Translations under genes and position numbers: made by a program
The notes under the pieces: generated by a model
Database searches by the model: none
What the model was told of the DNA's origin: nothing
The model's input: only the letters and a program-made list of their open reading frames with translations
DNA from: an uncultured Actinomycetes bacterium
Lineage (GTDB): Bacteria > Actinomycetota > Actinomycetes > Nanopelagicales > Nanopelagicaceae
Direction of reading: 5' to 3'
Assembly: GCA_903827945.1 (NCBI GenBank)
Contig: CAIKKN010000019.1
Span: 1 to 64,000 of the forward strand
DNA: 64,000 bases
Shown here: one piece after another, positions 33,138 through 41,877 of the stretch
Numbering within the stretch: position 1 is the first letter of the stretch
Layout: each line of letters opens with the position of its first letter

Positions 33138-34162
33138 AACAAATAGTTGCCACCGCCCCGAAGGTACTTACAACAAACGAAGTTCCTGTTCCTCAAGTTC
33201 AAGCAGGCGAAGCCCTTGTCCAAACTCTAGTATCAGGTGTCTGCGGATCAGATCTACACGCAGTTCAAGGCTTACATCCATTTGTTCCAATTCCTTATAA
33301 GCCAGGGCATGAAGTTGTAGGAGTGATTCGCGAGTTAGCTCCTGATGTAAAAGGTTTGTCAGTGGGTGATCGCGTCACAGTCGAGCCTGATCTTCCTTGT
33401 TGGAATTGCAAGAATTGTAAGAATGGAAATGAAAATCTTTGTGAAAACTTACAGTTCTTCGGATGCGGATATTCGCAAGGTGGAATGTGTGAATTTTGGA
33501 CTCTTCCCGCAGGACGTCTTCACGTGATTCCTGCAAGCTTCAGTGACGAGCAGGCGGCACTCATCGAGCCACTTTCAACTCCAGTGCACGCGACAAAATT
33601 GGCCTTTGTAGGTCATAAGGATTTAACTGGAAAATCAGTTGTTATTTTGGGTTGTGGAACCATCGGACTCCTGACGCTTTTCGCAGCGAAGCATTTCAAT
33701 GCTAAGAAAATCATCATGACCGATTTGGTTCAAGAAAAGCGTGATCGTGCGGTCAGACTTGGTGCTGATTCCGCCTTCGATGCTGGTTCACCAACCGTTG
33801 TTGACGACGTTCGAAAAGAACTCGGTGAAAGCGCCGATGTCGTCTTTGATTGCGTAGCATTTCAACCAACCGTTCTGCAGGCAATTCGCATGGCTGATAA
33901 AGGCGGAACTGTTGTGATTGTTGGAGTTCCTGAAAAGGATGTAACTGTTCCCTTGCCGATAATTCAAGACCACCAGATCAGAATTCAAGGAGCAGCTACT
34001 TATCTTCCTTCTGACTACAAGGATTCAATTGCAATTCTAAGCGCGGAAAATTTCCCGGTTAGCGAATTTGTTACTTCCGTATTCCCAGTGGAAGAGGCTC
34101 AGAAAGCATTTGAAAGCGCGCTTTCTGGCGATCAAATTAAAGTATTAATTCGCTTTAGCTAG
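33134..34162 (+). CDS. Zinc-dependent MDR alcohol/polyol dehydrogenase (first copy)
   Basis: The 342-residue product has the catalytic zinc Cys and His in CGSDLHAVQG and GHEVVG, four structural zinc cysteines in CWNCKNCKNGNENLC, and a Rossmann motif VVILGCGTIGLLTLFAA. This resembles sorbitol, threonine and galactitol-type dehydrogenases that oxidise a secondary hydroxyl with NAD. It overlaps the kinase gene as ATGA. It converges on the SDR gene with stops overlapping at 34159-34162. The substrate is unknown. Confidence 0.88.
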   Translation: MKQIVATAPKVLTTNEVPVPQVQAGEALVQTLVSGVCGSDLHAVQGLHPFVPIPYKPGHEVVGVIRELAPDVKGLSVGDRVTVEPDLPCWNCKNCKNGNENLCENLQFFGCGYSQGGMCEFWTLPAGRLHVIPASFSDEQAALIEPLSTPVHATKLAFVGHKDLTGKSVVILGCGTIGLLTLFAAKHFNAKKIIMTDLVQEKRDRAVRLGADSAFDAGSPTVVDDVRKELGESADVVFDCVAFQPTVLQAIRMADKGGTVVIVGVPEKDVTVPLPIIQDHQIRIQGAATYLPSDYKDSIAILSAENFPVSEFVTSVFPVEEAQKAFESALSGDQIKVLIRFS

Positions 34163-34896
34163 TTGCTCTGCTGCTCTTTTGAAATAATTGTTGTCAAAGG
34201 AATGCGAACCGAAGCTGGTTGACGTGCAATATGAACAATTTGCATGGCAACTTCTTCAGGTTTGAGATACATATCCAAGCGGGGAGCACCTGGAGTTCTT
34301 CCAGTTCCAAAGGCAAAGTTTGTAGAAACTCCTGAAGGAGCAATCAGCGATACTCGAATTCCTTTTTCGCGAAGCTCGTGATCTAACCCCGCAGCAAGTC
34401 CTACTTGTGCATGTTTAGTTCCAGCGTAGATGGCTTCTTTACCTGCGCCATAGAAACCAGCCACGGAACAAACAATAATTATGTCTCCAGCACCTTTTTC
34501 AACCATAACTTTGGCGCACGAACGAATGAGGTGAACGGTACCCTCGAAATTTGTGCGCATCATGGCGTTCACGTCGTCATCAGACCAATCAAAAATAGAA
34601 CCGTAAAGACCTATTCCTGCGTTAGGAATGACGATATCAATAGTGCCAAAAAGGCCTAGAGCTTCAGCTGCGACTGCCTTTGAAACTTCTGGGTTTGAAC
34701 AATCTCCAGCAACATAGCCGACCGATTTAGCGCCTAGTTCGTTCTGAATTTGGCGAAGGTTTTCTTCACTTCGCGAGTTCAAAATTACCTTTGCACCATT
34801 CTGGACCATTGCTTTGGCAGTTTCTTTGCCGATTCCAGAAGTTGCACCCGTGATGACAACAACTTTTCCGGTTAAGTCTTGAAGTTCAAAATTCAT
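34159..34896 (-). CDS. Short-chain dehydrogenase/reductase
   Basis: NAD(P)-dependent oxidoreductase of about 245 residues. It has the cofactor motif GATSGIGKETA, NAGIGLYG, the catalytic Ser in VCSVAGFYG, and the Y-x3-K pair in IYAGTKHAQ. The start chosen is the ATG ending at 34894 (MNFELQ), because TAAACT ends exactly 6 bases before it. The ATG two codons upstream lies inside that spacer. It is a single gene between two MDR dehydrogenase genes. The substrate is not recognisable. Confidence 0.87.
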   Translation of the reverse strand: MNFELQDLTGKVVVITGATSGIGKETAKAMVQNGAKVILNSRSEENLRQIQNELGAKSVGYVAGDCSNPEVSKAVAAEALGLFGTIDIVIPNAGIGLYGSIFDWSDDDVNAMMRTNFEGTVHLIRSCAKVMVEKGAGDIIIVCSVAGFYGAGKEAIYAGTKHAQVGLAAGLDHELREKGIRVSLIAPSGVSTNFAFGTGRTPGAPRLDMYLKPEEVAMQIVHIARQPASVRIPLTTIISKEQQSN

Positions 34897-34902
34897 ATCC
34901 AT

Positions 34903-34908
34903 AGTTTA
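34903..34908 (-). promoter_or_regulatory. Leaderless -10 that fixes the SDR start
   Basis: Minus-strand TAAACT ends 6 bases before MNFELQ. It overlaps the region just upstream of the first in-frame ATG, so the second ATG is favoured. Confidence 0.5.
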
Positions 34909-34964
34909 GTGGTAATTCAATTATTGACCTGTCATAATTCACACTCACCTACATTGGAGCCTTC

Positions 34965-35987
34965 ATGAAAGCAGTTGTCTACGACTCAGCCAAGAACTTC
35001 ACTGTTCGCGAGATTCCGACACCTACTCCTCAACCAGGTGAAGTCCTCATTAAGACTGAATTAGCAGGCGTCTGCGGCACCGATCTACATATTCACGAAG
35101 GACATTTCCTTGCTGAATTTCCACTGATTCCTGGCCATGAAATGGTGGGCATTGTTTCAGCCCTTGGGGAAGGTGTAACTCAGTTTAAAGTTGGCGAAAG
35201 AGTCACCGTAAATCCAGTTGTAAGTTGCGGAGATTGCGAATTTTGTAGAGAAGGAAAACCAATTTTATGTCACAACAGAAAAGGCCTCGGAACTAATTGG
35301 CCCGGTTCGTTCGCTGAATACATGATTGCAACGCAGGATTTAGTTTTTAAGGTTGAGGGACTGACTGTTGATCAAGCAGTCTTCGCTGAGCCTGCTGCAT
35401 GCGCAATGCATGGAGCTCAAATGCTCGGTATCAAACCGGGAAGCAGCGCACTTATTTTTGGCGCCGGCCCAACCGGCCAACTTTTGGCCCAATTGGTAGC
35501 CAAAGGCGGAGCGGCCTCTGTCGTTGTAGCTGGATCATCACAATTTAAATTAGATACGGCGAAGAAGCTTGGCGCGGATGCAACATATTTGATGGACCGA
35601 GCAAACGTTAAGAAGACATTTGAAGATCTAAAAGCGCTTCGCCCATCCGGATTCGACATCGTAATTGAGGCTACTGGAAGTACCGAAGTTGCAGAAATAT
35701 GTGTGCCGTTAACTCGTAGTGGTGGAACCATGATGGTTTACGGAGTTACCGAATCGCATGAAACTTTTGCGATTAACGCCTTCGATGTTTTCCACCGCGA
35801 AATCACGATAAAAGGATCTTTTGCAGAAATCGATACATTCCCAGCGACGATTGCAGCGCTTTCAAGTGGCCGTTTGCAAACGGCAGGAATCATTACGCAT
35901 CGATTTAAACTTGATGAATACGGTAAGGCTCTTGAAACTTTGCGCTCAGATAAAACTGCTCACAAAGTTGTGATTGAGTTTAATTAA
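34965..35987 (+). CDS. Zinc-dependent MDR alcohol/polyol dehydrogenase (second copy)
   Basis: The 340-residue product has CGTDLHIHEG and GHEMVG for the catalytic zinc, CGDCEFCREGKPILC for the structural zinc, and IFGAGPTGQLLAQLV for NAD. It shares the plan of the first MDR copy but differs throughout, so it is not a recent duplicate. Family relatives include D-arabitol and sorbitol dehydrogenases. It has a GGAG Shine-Dalgarno with 5-base spacing. It converges on the Gfo/Idh gene with overlapping stops at 35984-35987. Confidence 0.88.
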   Translation: MKAVVYDSAKNFTVREIPTPTPQPGEVLIKTELAGVCGTDLHIHEGHFLAEFPLIPGHEMVGIVSALGEGVTQFKVGERVTVNPVVSCGDCEFCREGKPILCHNRKGLGTNWPGSFAEYMIATQDLVFKVEGLTVDQAVFAEPAACAMHGAQMLGIKPGSSALIFGAGPTGQLLAQLVAKGGAASVVVAGSSQFKLDTAKKLGADATYLMDRANVKKTFEDLKALRPSGFDIVIEATGSTEVAEICVPLTRSGGTMMVYGVTESHETFAINAFDVFHREITIKGSFAEIDTFPATIAALSSGRLQTAGIITHRFKLDEYGKALETLRSDKTAHKVVIEFN

Positions 35988-37123
35988 TTCTCAAGCTGCT
36001 CTGCAGCGTGGGAAGCGTGGGATTTCATAGCAGCCTCAAAGACTTTGTGAGATTCCAAAACTTCCTCAACTCTTGCACAACCGAATTTCTCTCCCAATAA
36101 TCCCTCTCGCTCTGCAAAGAATGCTGCCCACATTTGCAAAAGAGAGTCAGGAAAACCGAATTCAAAAATTCCACCTGTTATCACAGGCCAATTTCCCTTG
36201 TGCCCAGGTTGGGTTTCAATCCAACTCTGTTCTCCATCTTTATAAGTAAATCGCTCAAGAACTTGTGGATTACGGGTAGAAAAGCGAACTCCGCCATTCA
36301 TTCCCATTGCCGAGAAGTACCAAGAATTGCTTTCACCGGGGGCAATACGTTTCATCTCCCAAATCATCGGGAACTCTCTTGTCTGTGATCCTGAAGTGGC
36401 TTTAATTGCCAAAACTGCGTTATCGAAAGTGTCGCAAGGAACTTCATTCCCTTTGCCATCGATTCTTGTTTCAACAATCTTGTCGAGCATGGAATAAACA
36501 GATTTTGTTTTGAGCGCAAGGCGTGTAGGAACGTGAGCTACATGCATACCCAGATCACCCATAACTCCAATAGCGCCGCAAAACTTCACTTGGCGTTTCC
36601 AGTTAATAGGCTTTTTAGTATCTAAATCAGATGAGTGCAGGAATCCTGCGCGGACTTCGACAATCTCACCCAATGCGCCTGACTTCACATAATTAATCGC
36701 GCCTTGTGCACCAGGGTAGAAGGGCATCTCACTTGAAACACGAACGAAGACCTGACTTGCCTGTACAGCGGCCACAATCTTCTTTGCTGCCACTAAATCT
36801 ATTCCAAACGGCTTCTCGCCAAGGAAGTCTTTACCTGCGGCGATAGTTGCCAGATAGATTTCCTCATGCAAATTATGTGGAACAGCGATGTAAACAACGT
36901 CCACATCTGGGTTAGCAAGAAGTTCCTCGTAACCTTCATAAATATTCTTTACCCCGGCGTTTGTGAACCAATCACGCACCGCGGGGGACAAATCAGCAAG
37001 CGCGACAACTTCTGGGCGCACAGGATGGTCGACGAGGGCATCCCATCGTCTGGTGGCAGCCAAGAGTTCTTTACCCATCAGACCGCCGCCGATAATGCCG
37101 ACGCGCACAATCTTCTGTGTCAT
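35984..37123 (-). CDS. Gfo/Idh/MocA-family oxidoreductase
   Basis: NAD(P)-dependent sugar or cyclitol oxidoreductase, 379 residues. The N-terminal Rossmann domain has VGIIGGGLMGKELL, and EKPFGIDL near residue 100 contains the family Lys. The C-terminal alpha/beta domain (about 130-330) includes GVMGDLGMHVAHVP with the usual Asp/His active-site pair. Relatives act on inositols, glucose and modified sugars. It starts 2 bases after the aldolase gene ends, so the two form an operon. Confidence 0.87.
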   Translation of the reverse strand: MTQKIVRVGIIGGGLMGKELLAATRRWDALVDHPVRPEVVALADLSPAVRDWFTNAGVKNIYEGYEELLANPDVDVVYIAVPHNLHEEIYLATIAAGKDFLGEKPFGIDLVAAKKIVAAVQASQVFVRVSSEMPFYPGAQGAINYVKSGALGEIVEVRAGFLHSSDLDTKKPINWKRQVKFCGAIGVMGDLGMHVAHVPTRLALKTKSVYSMLDKIVETRIDGKGNEVPCDTFDNAVLAIKATSGSQTREFPMIWEMKRIAPGESNSWYFSAMGMNGGVRFSTRNPQVLERFTYKDGEQSWIETQPGHKGNWPVITGGIFEFGFPDSLLQMWAAFFAEREGLLGEKFGCARVEEVLESHKVFEAAMKSHASHAAEQLEN

Positions 37124-37125
37124 GT

Positions 37126-37953
37126 TTACTTTAACATTTCAAGAGCGGCTTCAACGGATGCGTTCTGATGCAGCATAGACATGAGAGCACGAGTCATTGC
37201 AGCGGGTTTCGCATGTTGAATGATGTTTCTTCCGTAAACAATACCTGCAGCCCCCAGTGCAAGAACATCAGCGGTGCGTTGTAACAACTCTTGATCGGCA
37301 ACACGTCCGCCACCGCGAACTAATACTGGAATATCTCCAGCAATTCTGATCACATCTACATAATCTTTAGGGTCATCAGTTGGATCAGCCTTAATCACAT
37401 CTGCGCCCAATTCAACTGCTTGGCGAACAAGTGGAACAACTTTTTCTGGACGGCCATCCGAGGTGTATCCGCCGCCATCGGAATCCTTCATAACGAGGGG
37501 TTCAATCATGAGTGGCATTCCATAGTGATCGCATTGTGCGCGAAGAGCAACGATATTTCGAATACATGCATCAAGCATTTCGGGGCGAGAAGGTAAATCA
37601 AATAAATTAACCACAACAATTGCAGCATCTAAACGAACAGCAGTAAGAACTGGATCTGCAATCGAAATACTGAACATATGTTCTGGCAATTTCTTTCCGT
37701 ACACATTTGCAACATCAGTACGCAATACCAAACTTGGGCGATCTTTTTGATCAACGTTTTGAAGTAAGCGAGCTTGTCCAATGGTTAGTTGGATGGCGTC
37801 TGGAGCAGCGTTAACAAGTGTTTTAACTGCAGAATTCATATCTTCAATTCCAGCGAGGAAGGCGCCTTCTCCAAAGAATCCGTGATCGACAGCGATGTCT
37901 AAACAACGTCCCTTGTTAAATAATCGGGAAAGTCGAATTGATGAATCTGACAT
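37126..37953 (-). CDS. Class I aldolase of the DeoC/LacD/FbaB type
   Basis: Likely cleaves a phosphorylated sugar or keto compound by Schiff-base chemistry. The product is about 275 residues with a TIM-barrel pattern: CLDIAVDHGFFGEGAF near the start, LMIEPLVMKD in the middle, the probable Schiff-base Lys in GADVIKADPTDD, and the phosphate-binding end VLVRGGGRV and GIVYGRNI. It resembles the actinobacterial Cgl0159-type barrel often found in inositol-related clusters. The start is uncertain: ATG ending at 37951 has GGGGA before it, and another ATG lies four codons upstream. It precedes the Gfo/Idh gene. Confidence 0.8.
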   Translation of the reverse strand: MSDSSIRLSRLFNKGRCLDIAVDHGFFGEGAFLAGIEDMNSAVKTLVNAAPDAIQLTIGQARLLQNVDQKDRPSLVLRTDVANVYGKKLPEHMFSISIADPVLTAVRLDAAIVVVNLFDLPSRPEMLDACIRNIVALRAQCDHYGMPLMIEPLVMKDSDGGGYTSDGRPEKVVPLVRQAVELGADVIKADPTDDPKDYVDVIRIAGDIPVLVRGGGRVADQELLQRTADVLALGAAGIVYGRNIIQHAKPAAMTRALMSMLHQNASVEAALEMLK

Positions 37954-38024
37954 GAAGGTCCCCATTCCGTAATTGATTTAAACGAAAACTATTTCCATCT
38001 CTTTCAGAACTGCATTCTACAGCG

Positions 38025-38030
38025 TATAGT
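38025..38030 (+). promoter_or_regulatory. Leaderless -10 for the isomerase-like gene
   Basis: TATAGT ends 7 bases before the ATG at 38038. No Shine-Dalgarno is visible. Confidence 0.45.
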
Positions 38031-38037
38031 TCAGCGC

Positions 38038-39075
38038 ATGACAAGCAGAGAAGCCCGCCCAGAGAAGTTACCTTCGAATCAGTTCGATCATTTCTACAAA
38101 GGTGGAAATCGAATTGGTGTCCTGAGACATGGTCCTGGTGGACCAATGCGCCCAGAAGAATGGATTGGCTCTGTCACCACTCGTTTTGGCGAACCTCGAA
38201 TGGGTCTATCGGAATTAGCAACAGGTGAATTACTTGTTGATGTGATCGGAAGAGATTCGGAAGCTTGGCTTGGCGCAGAACATCTTGCTACTTACGGAAC
38301 AAGTACTGAATTATTAGTAAAGCTTTTAGATTTAGATCAACGTTTGCCAGTTCACTATCATCCAAATCGTAAATTTGCTAAAGAACATCTTTCGTTGAAG
38401 CATGGAAAGACGGAAGCGTGGATTGTTTTAGAAGCGCCTGCAAATGCAACTGTTGGTTTAGGTTTTGCTGTAGAAAAGAGCAAGAAGGAAATTGCGGAAA
38501 TGGTGGACAACAGAGATGCTGTTGGTTTACTTGGATCTCTTCAACAATTCTCTGCAAAAGTGGGAGACGCAATTTTGGTTCCAGCCGGAGTGCCACACTC
38601 GGTACCAGCAGGCACCTTTGTACTCGAGCTTCAAGAGCCTTCAGATATGTCAGCGCTACTTGAATGGAATGAATTTGCGGTTGACGGAGTAAAGGATGGC
38701 CACTTGGGTCTTGGCTTCGATACTGTTTTGGATGCACTTCGCTACACGCCAATTGGTTCAAGTGAGGCTGAGAAGTTAATTTCTCCACAACGCCTGTACG
38801 GAGAGAATGACTTGGCAATCTTCTCTGATGCAGCAAATCCTTACTTCCGAGCAGATTTCCTCACTGGCAAACACAGCGCCGTAGAAGCAGGATTCTCGAT
38901 TCTCTTGCTCCTGGGCGGTAGCGGTGAGATTTCATTCTCAAACGCTGCAGCAATGCCAGTGACAAAGGGTGATGCAATTGTGATTCCTTATTCAGCTGGC
39001 ACTTGGCACCTAAACGGTGCAAGTGGTGTTGTTTGCCGCCCTCCTCAAGCTAAATTTGCGTCGCTCGCAATTTAA
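38038..39075 (+). CDS. Phosphomannose isomerase-like cupin protein
   Basis: The 345-residue product belongs to the class I mannose-6-phosphate isomerase group with two cupin domains. It has the metal-site motif LPVHYHPNRKFAKEHL with H-x-H and Glu, then KTEAWIVLEA, and AILVPAGVPHSVPAG with a further His. The residues match the zinc site of ManA proteins. Whether it acts on mannose-6-phosphate or on the sugar of this region is unknown. The FGGY kinase gene follows 14 bases later, suggesting a shared pathway. It diverges from the aldolase gene. Confidence 0.82.
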   Translation: MTSREARPEKLPSNQFDHFYKGGNRIGVLRHGPGGPMRPEEWIGSVTTRFGEPRMGLSELATGELLVDVIGRDSEAWLGAEHLATYGTSTELLVKLLDLDQRLPVHYHPNRKFAKEHLSLKHGKTEAWIVLEAPANATVGLGFAVEKSKKEIAEMVDNRDAVGLLGSLQQFSAKVGDAILVPAGVPHSVPAGTFVLELQEPSDMSALLEWNEFAVDGVKDGHLGLGFDTVLDALRYTPIGSSEAEKLISPQRLYGENDLAIFSDAANPYFRADFLTGKHSAVEAGFSILLLLGGSGEISFSNAAAMPVTKGDAIVIPYSAGTWHLNGASGVVCRPPQAKFASLAI

Positions 39076-39077
39076 TT

Positions 39078-39083
39078 TAAGGT
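39078..39083 (+). promoter_or_regulatory. -10-like hexamer before the FGGY kinase TTG start
   Basis: TAAGGT ends 6 bases before the TTG at 39090. AAGG can also serve as a Shine-Dalgarno in a joint transcript, so the two roles cannot be separated by eye. Confidence 0.35.
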
Positions 39084-39089
39084 AGTCAA

Positions 39090-40403
39090 TTGCAAAAAGT
39101 ATTAGTCGGTATCGATGTCGGCACCACTCGCATAAAAGTGGTGGTAACCGATTTGCAATTGAATTTGTTACAGCAAGATGCAGTTGCCACACCGTGGGTG
39201 CATACAAATAATCTTTCTGAAATTGATATGAACTTGTTGGCCAAAACTGCGATTGAAATAACAGAGAAGGTTGTCGCTGCTGCCGATGGGCAGGCGGTAT
39301 CCATAGGTATAACTGGCTTTTCAGAGACCGGCGCTTTGTTGGGAAAAGATTTAAAACCCATTGCACCAGGCTTTGCATGGCATGATCCCCGTGGCAACTT
39401 AGAGCAAGTCGAAAATGTATTTGGGTCAGAAGAATTTGAAAGAACTGTCGCCGCTAAGATTTCTCCGGTTGTAACGCTACCTAAAATCCTTTGGCAACAA
39501 GAGCGCATGCCCGAGACTCGCGAAGTTTCTCATTTTATAAGCGCGCCAGAATGGATTATGTATTGCTTGGGCGCGGAACTTGTTAATGAGCTCTCACTAG
39601 TAAGTCGTACTGGATTTCTAGATATCGCGGCAAAAGCGCCATGGATGCCTGCCGTCGAATTAGTGGGTGGCGGTCCAGATTTTCTCGGCCGACTAGTTGG
39701 TGCTGGTGAACCAATTGGCACAGCTAATGATTCTGCCCCAGAAAATCTACGAGGAGCTGTTTTAACAATTGCTGGGCACGATCATCAGACAGCAGCATAT
39801 TATTTAGGAGCGATCAAAGATGGCGCGCTCTTTGATTCGATGGGAACTGCTGAAGCCGTTGTTCGCACTCGCAAAGGAAGCGTCTCGAAGGATTCAATGG
39901 GCCGACTCGCAAAACATGGAGTCAATGTTGGATGGACGGTTATCCCCGACCACCAAATGATTCTTGCTGGTATGCCTACAGGAATTTCCTTAGAACGAAT
40001 TAGTTCCATGCTTGGGGCAAACACAACTGAAGATCGAAAGAAACTCGGCGATGCAGCACTCCTTGTAAATCGCGATTCTCATGAATTAAAAGTTAATGGA
40101 ACCTATGCGAGCGTTGATGTAATTGGCTTAACTGACGGGGTAACACCTGCGCATGTTTGGCGCGCAGCTGTCGAAGATTTAACTGATTTATTCGACAGAA
40201 CCGTCAAAGCAATCAACGAGGAAGTTGGGCCCTTTGATGAAGTAACCATCGCCGGCGGTTGGATTCACAATCCAATGGTGCAAGAGGCGAAAAAGAAGGA
40301 ATACGGTTCTTATAAAGTTGTGGAAAAACTCGAACCTGGCGCGATGGGGGCGGCTGAATTCGCCGGCATTGCTTTAGGAGTGATAACACCTCGTTGGGTC
40401 TAA
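39090..40403 (+). CDS. FGGY-family carbohydrate kinase
   Basis: ATP-dependent sugar or polyol kinase, 437 residues with a TTG start. The N-terminal actin-like fold opens with LVGIDVGTTRIKVVVTD. The second signature region includes AGHDHQTAAYYLGA with the catalytic Asp, then GTAEAVV. The C-terminal part has IAGGWIHNPMVQ for nucleotide binding. It is shorter than glycerol or xylulose kinase, so it belongs to a divergent FGGY branch. It is probably co-transcribed with the isomerase-like gene. Confidence 0.87.
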   Translation: MQKVLVGIDVGTTRIKVVVTDLQLNLLQQDAVATPWVHTNNLSEIDMNLLAKTAIEITEKVVAAADGQAVSIGITGFSETGALLGKDLKPIAPGFAWHDPRGNLEQVENVFGSEEFERTVAAKISPVVTLPKILWQQERMPETREVSHFISAPEWIMYCLGAELVNELSLVSRTGFLDIAAKAPWMPAVELVGGGPDFLGRLVGAGEPIGTANDSAPENLRGAVLTIAGHDHQTAAYYLGAIKDGALFDSMGTAEAVVRTRKGSVSKDSMGRLAKHGVNVGWTVIPDHQMILAGMPTGISLERISSMLGANTTEDRKKLGDAALLVNRDSHELKVNGTYASVDVIGLTDGVTPAHVWRAAVEDLTDLFDRTVKAINEEVGPFDEVTIAGGWIHNPMVQEAKKKEYGSYKVVEKLEPGAMGAAEFAGIALGVITPRWV

Positions 40404-40422
40404 CTACTTTCACGAATTCCTG

Positions 40423-40428
40423 TAGATT
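40423..40428 (+). promoter_or_regulatory. Leaderless -10 for fprA
   Basis: TAGATT ends 6 bases before the ATG at 40435. Confidence 0.5.
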
Positions 40429-40434
40429 AAATCT

Positions 40435-41742
40435 ATGAGCAAGTACAAGGTGGCAATCGTTGGTGCCGGCCCTTCAGGATTTTTCGCAACGCAAGCTCTC
40501 CAAAATTCGCAAACCGATGATTTGAAATTTGAAATAGACATGATTGAGCGTCTTCCCACCCCTTGGGGGTTGGTTCGATCTGGCGTAGCCCCAGACCATC
40601 CAAAAATTAAGACTGTATCTAAAGTCTTTGAAAAGATTGCAGCCGAGCCTGGATTTCGCTTTCTCGGAAATATTGATTTAGGTAAAGACATCACGATTGA
40701 AAATTTGCGTGATCGCTACGACGCAGTTGTATTAGCAACAGGTTCAGGCCTTGGTCGCAAGCTTGGAATCCCAGGCGAGGAACTTCGCGGAAGTCTTTCT
40801 GCAGCTGATTTTGTACCTTGGTATAACGGACATCCTGATTATGTGAATGTTGATGTTCCACTTGATGGAAAAGTTGCCGTCATCATCGGTGCTGGAAATG
40901 TTGCCATGGATTGCGGACGTATCTTGGCAATCAATCCAGAAGAGTTGGATTCAACTGATACTGCACCGCACGCACTCGCTGCTTTACACAAGAGTTCCAT
41001 TCGAGAAGTGCACATTGCCGCGCGCCGCGGTGCCGAACATGCAGCATTCACCGCCCCAGAACTTCGCGACCTTCCAAAGCTTGAACATACCGACGTGCAT
41101 CTAAACGCAGATGAAGTAGCGCAAGCACTTGCCCGCGCCAGCGCACTTGGAGAACCAGAAAAAGAAGTCCGCAACAATCTTGAAGCAATGCGGATCATTG
41201 CTGAAAACCCACTTGCTGGACGCGATCGTTCTCTTCACCTCCAATTCTTACTTGCCCCCAAGGAGATTGTTGGAAGCGAACGGGTTGAGGGAATTACATT
41301 TTCTATTAACCGCGTCGATGGTGAGAAAGTTGTTGACACCGGTGAAACTCTCACCATTAGTTGCCAACTAGTTATCAGCGCTATTGGCTACACAGCTGAA
41401 CCACTTGCAAGCGTTCCAGAAGATAAAGGCAAGATTAAGAACATCGATGGTCGAGTTGAAGGCAATATGTATGTAGTCGGCTGGGCAAAGCGCGGACCAT
41501 CTGGTGTTGTAGGCACCAACAAGAGTGATGCTGCAGATGTTATAAAACTTTTGATAGAAGATTTAAACGCCCCTAAGAACTCACAAGGTATAGAGGACTT
41601 ACTTCCCGCAGGTCATGTAGTAGTTGATCAAGAGAAGTGGCTGCGCATTAATGCCTCTGAAGTCGCTGCCGGTGAAGCCCTTGGAAAGCCTCGTTTAAAG
41701 GAAGTTTCACGCGAAAAATTGCTGAGTTTGGGCGAGGCATAA
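40435..41742 (+). CDS. fprA: Ferredoxin-NADP reductase, FprA type
   Basis: Flavoenzyme passing electrons between NADPH and ferredoxin, of the adrenodoxin-reductase type. The 435-residue product has the FAD motif VAIVGAGPSGFFATQAL, RLPTPWGLVRSGVAPDHPK, the NADP motif VIIGAGNVAMDCGR, and the late GWAKRGPSGVVGTNKSDA region. Each is diagnostic of FprA. KorAB, which needs ferredoxin, is encoded 6 kb away, and the pair could exchange electrons through ferredoxin; this is an inference. Confidence 0.93.
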   Translation: MSKYKVAIVGAGPSGFFATQALQNSQTDDLKFEIDMIERLPTPWGLVRSGVAPDHPKIKTVSKVFEKIAAEPGFRFLGNIDLGKDITIENLRDRYDAVVLATGSGLGRKLGIPGEELRGSLSAADFVPWYNGHPDYVNVDVPLDGKVAVIIGAGNVAMDCGRILAINPEELDSTDTAPHALAALHKSSIREVHIAARRGAEHAAFTAPELRDLPKLEHTDVHLNADEVAQALARASALGEPEKEVRNNLEAMRIIAENPLAGRDRSLHLQFLLAPKEIVGSERVEGITFSINRVDGEKVVDTGETLTISCQLVISAIGYTAEPLASVPEDKGKIKNIDGRVEGNMYVVGWAKRGPSGVVGTNKSDAADVIKLLIEDLNAPKNSQGIEDLLPAGHVVVDQEKWLRINASEVAAGEALGKPRLKEVSREKLLSLGEA

Positions 41743-41782
41743 CAAGCAGGTAGTATTCGGTCTGCTTCACCCAGCGCCACAA

Positions 41783-41855
41783 GCGCTTGTAGCTCAACGG
41801 ATAGAGCATCTGACTACGGATCAGAAGGTTAGGGGTTCGAATCCCTTCAAGCGCA
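41783..41855 (+). tRNA. tRNA-Arg (anticodon ACG)
   Basis: The acceptor GCGCTTG (41783-41789) pairs with CAAGCGC (41848-41854), discriminator A. The anticodon stem TCTGA/TCAGA encloses CTACGGA, with anticodon ACG at 41816-41818. The T arm is AGGGG-TTCGAAT-CCCTT. CCA is not encoded, unlike in both tRNA-Ser genes here. The A34 implies adenosine-to-inosine editing by TadA. Confidence 0.96.
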
Positions 41856-41877
41856 CTTACTAGATAAAAATAGCTTC

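Noticed and set aside
37126-40403. AI-2 (Lsr-type) uptake and processing, suggested by aldolase plus FGGY kinase plus ribose-type importer
   Set aside because: The kinase is much shorter than LsrK, there is no LsrG or LsrR, and the importer lacks LsrB/LsrC/LsrD-specific organisation.
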